NCBI RefSeq assembly: GCF_025993685.1
Contig: NZ_DAJPEN010000001.1
Span: 3,906,001 to 3,970,000, forward strand
Direction of reading: 5' to 3'
Source of the DNA: Bacteroides mediterraneensis
GTDB taxonomy: Bacteria > Bacteroidota > Bacteroidia > Bacteroidales > Bacteroidaceae
DNA length: 64,000 nucleotides
Both the position numbers and the translations under genes were made by a program. Positions 61,366 to 64,000 of this stretch are shown in pieces; position 1 is the stretch's first letter; the number at the start of each line of letters is the position of its first letter. The notes beneath the pieces are model-generated. The model saw nothing but the letters and a program-made list of their open reading frames with translations, made no database searches and was not told the origin of the DNA.

Positions 61366-61679
61366 ACTTGCGAGAATGTGAAAATTGTGGTCGTCTGTCC
61401 GGAAAGAGATGAATTTTGAAGTCTCGCGAGGGAAAGATAGCTTATTTTCTTGTAAAACAATAAATTGCGGAGAATTGGGTTTCACCAATCTGGAAGGAGG
61501 GTGTAAAGAAATCTTAAAATCCGACTTTTCAACAAGCCGCAGAGAGCGGTGTCCATTTTCCTCCACCATCGCTTAAAGTGTGAAAATCAGTAAATAGACC
61601 GCTTTTTCAGAGAAAAAGCATTATCTTTACAGCCTTAATTTTTCTAAACTCACAGCGAACGAAAGAAAATTATACCACA
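61366..61679. other. 314-bp intergenic region with a palindrome beside a weak promoter
   Basis: No gene is supported; a 63-codon frame at 61385-61576 has no recognisable content. A perfect GCTTTTTC-aga-GAAAAAGC palindrome (61601-61619) lies 2 bp upstream of a near-consensus -7 box (TATCTTTA, 61622-61629). It may be an operator for the downstream gene or the terminator of the DUF3810 gene. The rest shows nothing I can name. Confidence 0.5.
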
Positions 61680-62810
61680 ATGACTATCACGATTCAGAAA
61701 GTTAAGACGAAAGAAGAACTGAAGAAGTTCATACGTTTCAATTACGAACTTTATAAAAACAATCCTTATTCGGTTCCCGATTTGTACGATGATATGCTCA
61801 ACACTTTCAATCCGAAAAAAAATGCTGCGTTTGAGTTTTGTGAAGCCGATTATTTTCTTGCCTATCGGGGCGATGAAATTGTAGGGCGAGTGGCAGCCAT
61901 CATCAACCACCGGGCCAATGATACGTGGCACAAGAAAGAAGTCCGCTTCGGCTGGATTGATTTCATTGATGAAGAAGAAGTGTCGGCTGCCTTGCTCGAT
62001 GCCGTGGCCAAATGGGGGAAGGAGCGAGGAATGGAAGCCATGGTGGGACCGCTGGGGTTTACCGACATGGATGCCGAAGGTATGCTGGTGGAAGGGTTCG
62101 ACCAGTTGGGTACGATGGCTACCATCTATAACTATTCTTACTATTCCGAACACATGGAACAGCTGGGCTTCGAGAAAGAAGCCGACTGGGTGGAATACAA
62201 GCTCACTGTGCCGCACCAGCTTCCCGAAAAGTTCGTACGTATCTCGGAAATCATCCTGCAGAAATACAAGCTGAAAATCAAGAAGCTCAAACGGAGCGAA
62301 ATCAAGAAAGGAAATTACGGACAGAAAATATTCGACCTGATTAATGAAGCTTACGCACCTTTGTATGGTTATTCGCAGATGACGCAGGGACAGATTGACC
62401 AGTATGTCAAGATGTATCTTCCCCTCATTGATTTGCGGATGGTGTCGTTGGTGGAAGATGAAGAAGGCAATCTGGTAGCGGTGGGTATCGCCATGCCTTC
62501 GTTGTCGGTTGCCTTGCAGAAAGCCAAGGGAAAGATGTTGCCTTTCGGCTGGTATCATTTGCTGAAAGCTCTGTTCATTAAGCGTCCCCGTATTCTCGAC
62601 CTGCTGCTGGTAGGTGTGAAGCCCGAATACCAGAGCAAGGGAGTCAATGCCCTGCTGTTCTACGATCTGGTGCCTATCTTCCAGCAAATGGGATTTGAGT
62701 ACGGCGAGAGTAATCCGGAACTGGAACTCAATAAGAAAGTACAGGCACAGTGGAGTGCCTTCGAATCCGTGCAGCACAAGCGCCGCCGGGCTTACAAGAA
62801 AATGATTTAA
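61680..62810 (+). CDS. GNAT-like acetyltransferase family protein
   Basis: This protein of 376 residues starts with ITIQKVKTKEELKKFIRF and contains GDEIVGRVAAIIN near residue 65 and GVKPEYQSKGVNALLF near residue 315, which resembles a GNAT acetyl-CoA-binding motif. Two acetyltransferase-like halves seem to be present. Similar Bacteroidota proteins are annotated loosely as N-acetyltransferases; no acceptor is known. The gene lies 21 bp before parE on the same strand. Confidence 0.72.
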   Translation: MTITIQKVKTKEELKKFIRFNYELYKNNPYSVPDLYDDMLNTFNPKKNAAFEFCEADYFLAYRGDEIVGRVAAIINHRANDTWHKKEVRFGWIDFIDEEEVSAALLDAVAKWGKERGMEAMVGPLGFTDMDAEGMLVEGFDQLGTMATIYNYSYYSEHMEQLGFEKEADWVEYKLTVPHQLPEKFVRISEIILQKYKLKIKKLKRSEIKKGNYGQKIFDLINEAYAPLYGYSQMTQGQIDQYVKMYLPLIDLRMVSLVEDEEGNLVAVGIAMPSLSVALQKAKGKMLPFGWYHLLKALFIKRPRILDLLLVGVKPEYQSKGVNALLFYDLVPIFQQMGFEYGESNPELELNKKVQAQWSAFESVQHKRRRAYKKMI

Positions 62811-62831
62811 TGCCAAAAAGGGGATATATCT

Positions 62832-64000
62832 ATGGAGGAAATTAACGAACACACCGTTTCTTCCGCCAACTATACGGAAGAGAACATTCGCCACCTGAGC
62901 GACATGGAGCATGTGCGTACCCGTCCCGGTATGTATATCGGACGACTGGGTGACGGTTCGCAGGCCGAAGATGGCATCTATGTGCTGCTCAAGGAAGTGG
63001 TGGACAACAGCATCGACGAGTTCAAGATGGGAGCCGGAAAACGTATCGAGATTCAGCTGGAAGACAACCTTCGTGTGTCCGTGCGCGACTATGGCCGAGG
63101 CATCCCTTTGGGAAGTCTGGTCGATGCCGTCTCCATGCTGAACACCGGAGGTAAGTACGACACCAAGGCCTTCAAGAAAAGTGTGGGACTGAACGGAGTA
63201 GGTGCCAAGGCGGTCAATGCCCTGAGTTCCCGTTTTGTGGCCTGGAGTGTCCGCGACGGACAGATGCGCAAGGCTGTTTTCGAACGTGGGGAACTGATTA
63301 GTGACGAGACCTGCGCCACCGACGAGGAAAACGGTACCTATATCTTCTTTGAACCCGACGATACCCTGTTCCTGAACTACCGCTTCCGTCCAGAGTTCAT
63401 CGAGACCATGCTCCGTAACTATACCTATTTAAATACGGGCTTGTCCATTTACTATAACGGTCATCGCATTATAAGCCGTAACGGACTGGAAGATTTGCTG
63501 AACGACAACATGACGGCGCCGGGGCTGTATCCCATCGTACACCTCACGGGCGAGGACATCGAGATTGCCTTCACCCACAGCGCCCAGTACGGCGAAGAAT
63601 ACTATTCCTTTGTCAACGGACAGCACACCACCCAAGGAGGAACCCATCAGAGTGCCTTCAAGGAACACATTGCCCGTACCATCAAGGAGTTCTACGGAAA
63701 GAACCTCGAATACCAGGACATCCGTAACGGACTGGTAGCCGCCATTGCCATCAACGTGATTGAGCCTACCTTCGAGAGCCAGACCAAAATCAAGCTCGGG
63801 TCGCTTACCATGGCTCCCGAGAAAGATTCCGAAGGCAACCCTTATCCGCTTTCGGGCGTCAGTGTGAACAAGTTTGTGGGCGATTTCGTGAAGGAGCAGG
63901 TGGACAACTACCTCCACAAGCATCCCGACGTGGCCGAAATCCTGTTGCAGAAAATCCAGGAATCCGAAAAAGAGCGCAAGGCCATTGCCGGCGTGACGAA
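62832..64000 (+). CDS. parE: DNA topoisomerase IV subunit B, 3' end beyond the window
   Basis: The first ~389 residues are seen. The GHKL ATPase domain shows EVVDNSIDEF, RDYGRGIPLG and KKSVGLNGVGAKAVNALS. RTRPGMYIG opens the domain. GyrB and ParE are similar; the shorter N-terminal spacing and wording (YVLLKEVVDNSIDEF) fit the Bacteroidota ParE type, but the C-terminal part is not available to confirm this. It decatenates daughter chromosomes with ParC. Confidence 0.88.
   Translation, partial: MEEINEHTVSSANYTEENIRHLSDMEHVRTRPGMYIGRLGDGSQAEDGIYVLLKEVVDNSIDEFKMGAGKRIEIQLEDNLRVSVRDYGRGIPLGSLVDAVSMLNTGGKYDTKAFKKSVGLNGVGAKAVNALSSRFVAWSVRDGQMRKAVFERGELISDETCATDEENGTYIFFEPDDTLFLNYRFRPEFIETMLRNYTYLNTGLSIYYNGHRIISRNGLEDLLNDNMTAPGLYPIVHLTGEDIEIAFTHSAQYGEEYYSFVNGQHTTQGGTHQSAFKEHIARTIKEFYGKNLEYQDIRNGLVAAIAINVIEPTFESQTKIKLGSLTMAPEKDSEGNPYPLSGVSVNKFVGDFVKEQVDNYLHKHPDVAEILLQKIQESEKERKAIAGVT

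Noticed and set aside
61385..61576. 63-codon open frame in the gap before the GNAT-like gene
   Set aside because: It has no recognisable motif, no promoter box and unusual composition; it is probably chance.

Overview
The window is a chromosomal segment of a Bacteroidota bacterium, most likely Bacteroidaceae (Bacteroides or Phocaeicola). The evidence is the recurrent -7 promoter box TAnnTTTG upstream of many genes, the near absence of Shine-Dalgarno sequences, family members typical of the order (DUF3836, DUF3810, DUF4271, DUF3098, a fused SpmA/SpmB protein) and a SAM-II riboswitch. The species cannot be fixed from the sequence. Most of the window is housekeeping.

Layout: 1-691 is the 5' part of a secreted esterase gene. 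894-2715 is an IS1182-family insertion sequence whose right end lies almost at the 3' end of tRNA-Gln(UUG). 2918-6169 is a tricorn-like S41 protease. 6454-11326 carries tyrS, a TatD hydrolase, yidD-rnpA, hemD, DUF4271 and a LOG-family protein. 11419-18044 is a tripartite RND efflux operon with a divergent AraC-type regulator. 18127-24818 holds metK (behind a SAM-II riboswitch), folK, queA, truB, uppP, DUF3098, ftsX and a methyltransferase. 24959-28750 has PspC, miaB, a small membrane protein and an acetyl-CoA hydrolase/transferase. 28827-40262 contains three glycosidases (GH2 beta-galactosidase, GH2 beta-mannosidase, GH20 hexosaminidase) around leuS and a YitT transporter. 40412-41988 has rdgB and a membrane-spanning winged-helix regulator. 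42195-44896 is an intact IS66 element with an 8-bp target duplication. 44918-64000 has a CAT-like acetyltransferase, a ketopantoate reductase homologue, ychF, DUF3836, polA, a polyprenyl synthase, deoC, a MazG-like protein, dtd, uvrC, apt, mnmG, ybeY, the SpmAB fusion, DUF3810, a GNAT-like protein and the start of parE.

How genes work together: LOG-DUF4271-hemD, yidD-rnpA, queA-folK, truB-uppP-DUF3098-ftsX-methyltransferase, deoC-mazG-dtd and the efflux trio are tightly packed and probably co-transcribed. The three glycosidases could together trim N-glycan or mucin-type chains, although no SusC/SusD pair is present.

The most unusual signal is non-coding. Three intergenic arrays (6292-6379, 25208-25295, 42077-42164) each consist of exactly four tandem 22-bp units built from short palindromic words (AGTACT in one, ACGTTT/AAACRT in two) with variable spacers. 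They share an architecture but not a sequence. A second strong signal is in the IS66 left end, where the element's promoter and first start codon sit in the loop of an inverted repeat followed by a T-run. This layout should stop incoming transcription but let the element's own transcripts escape.
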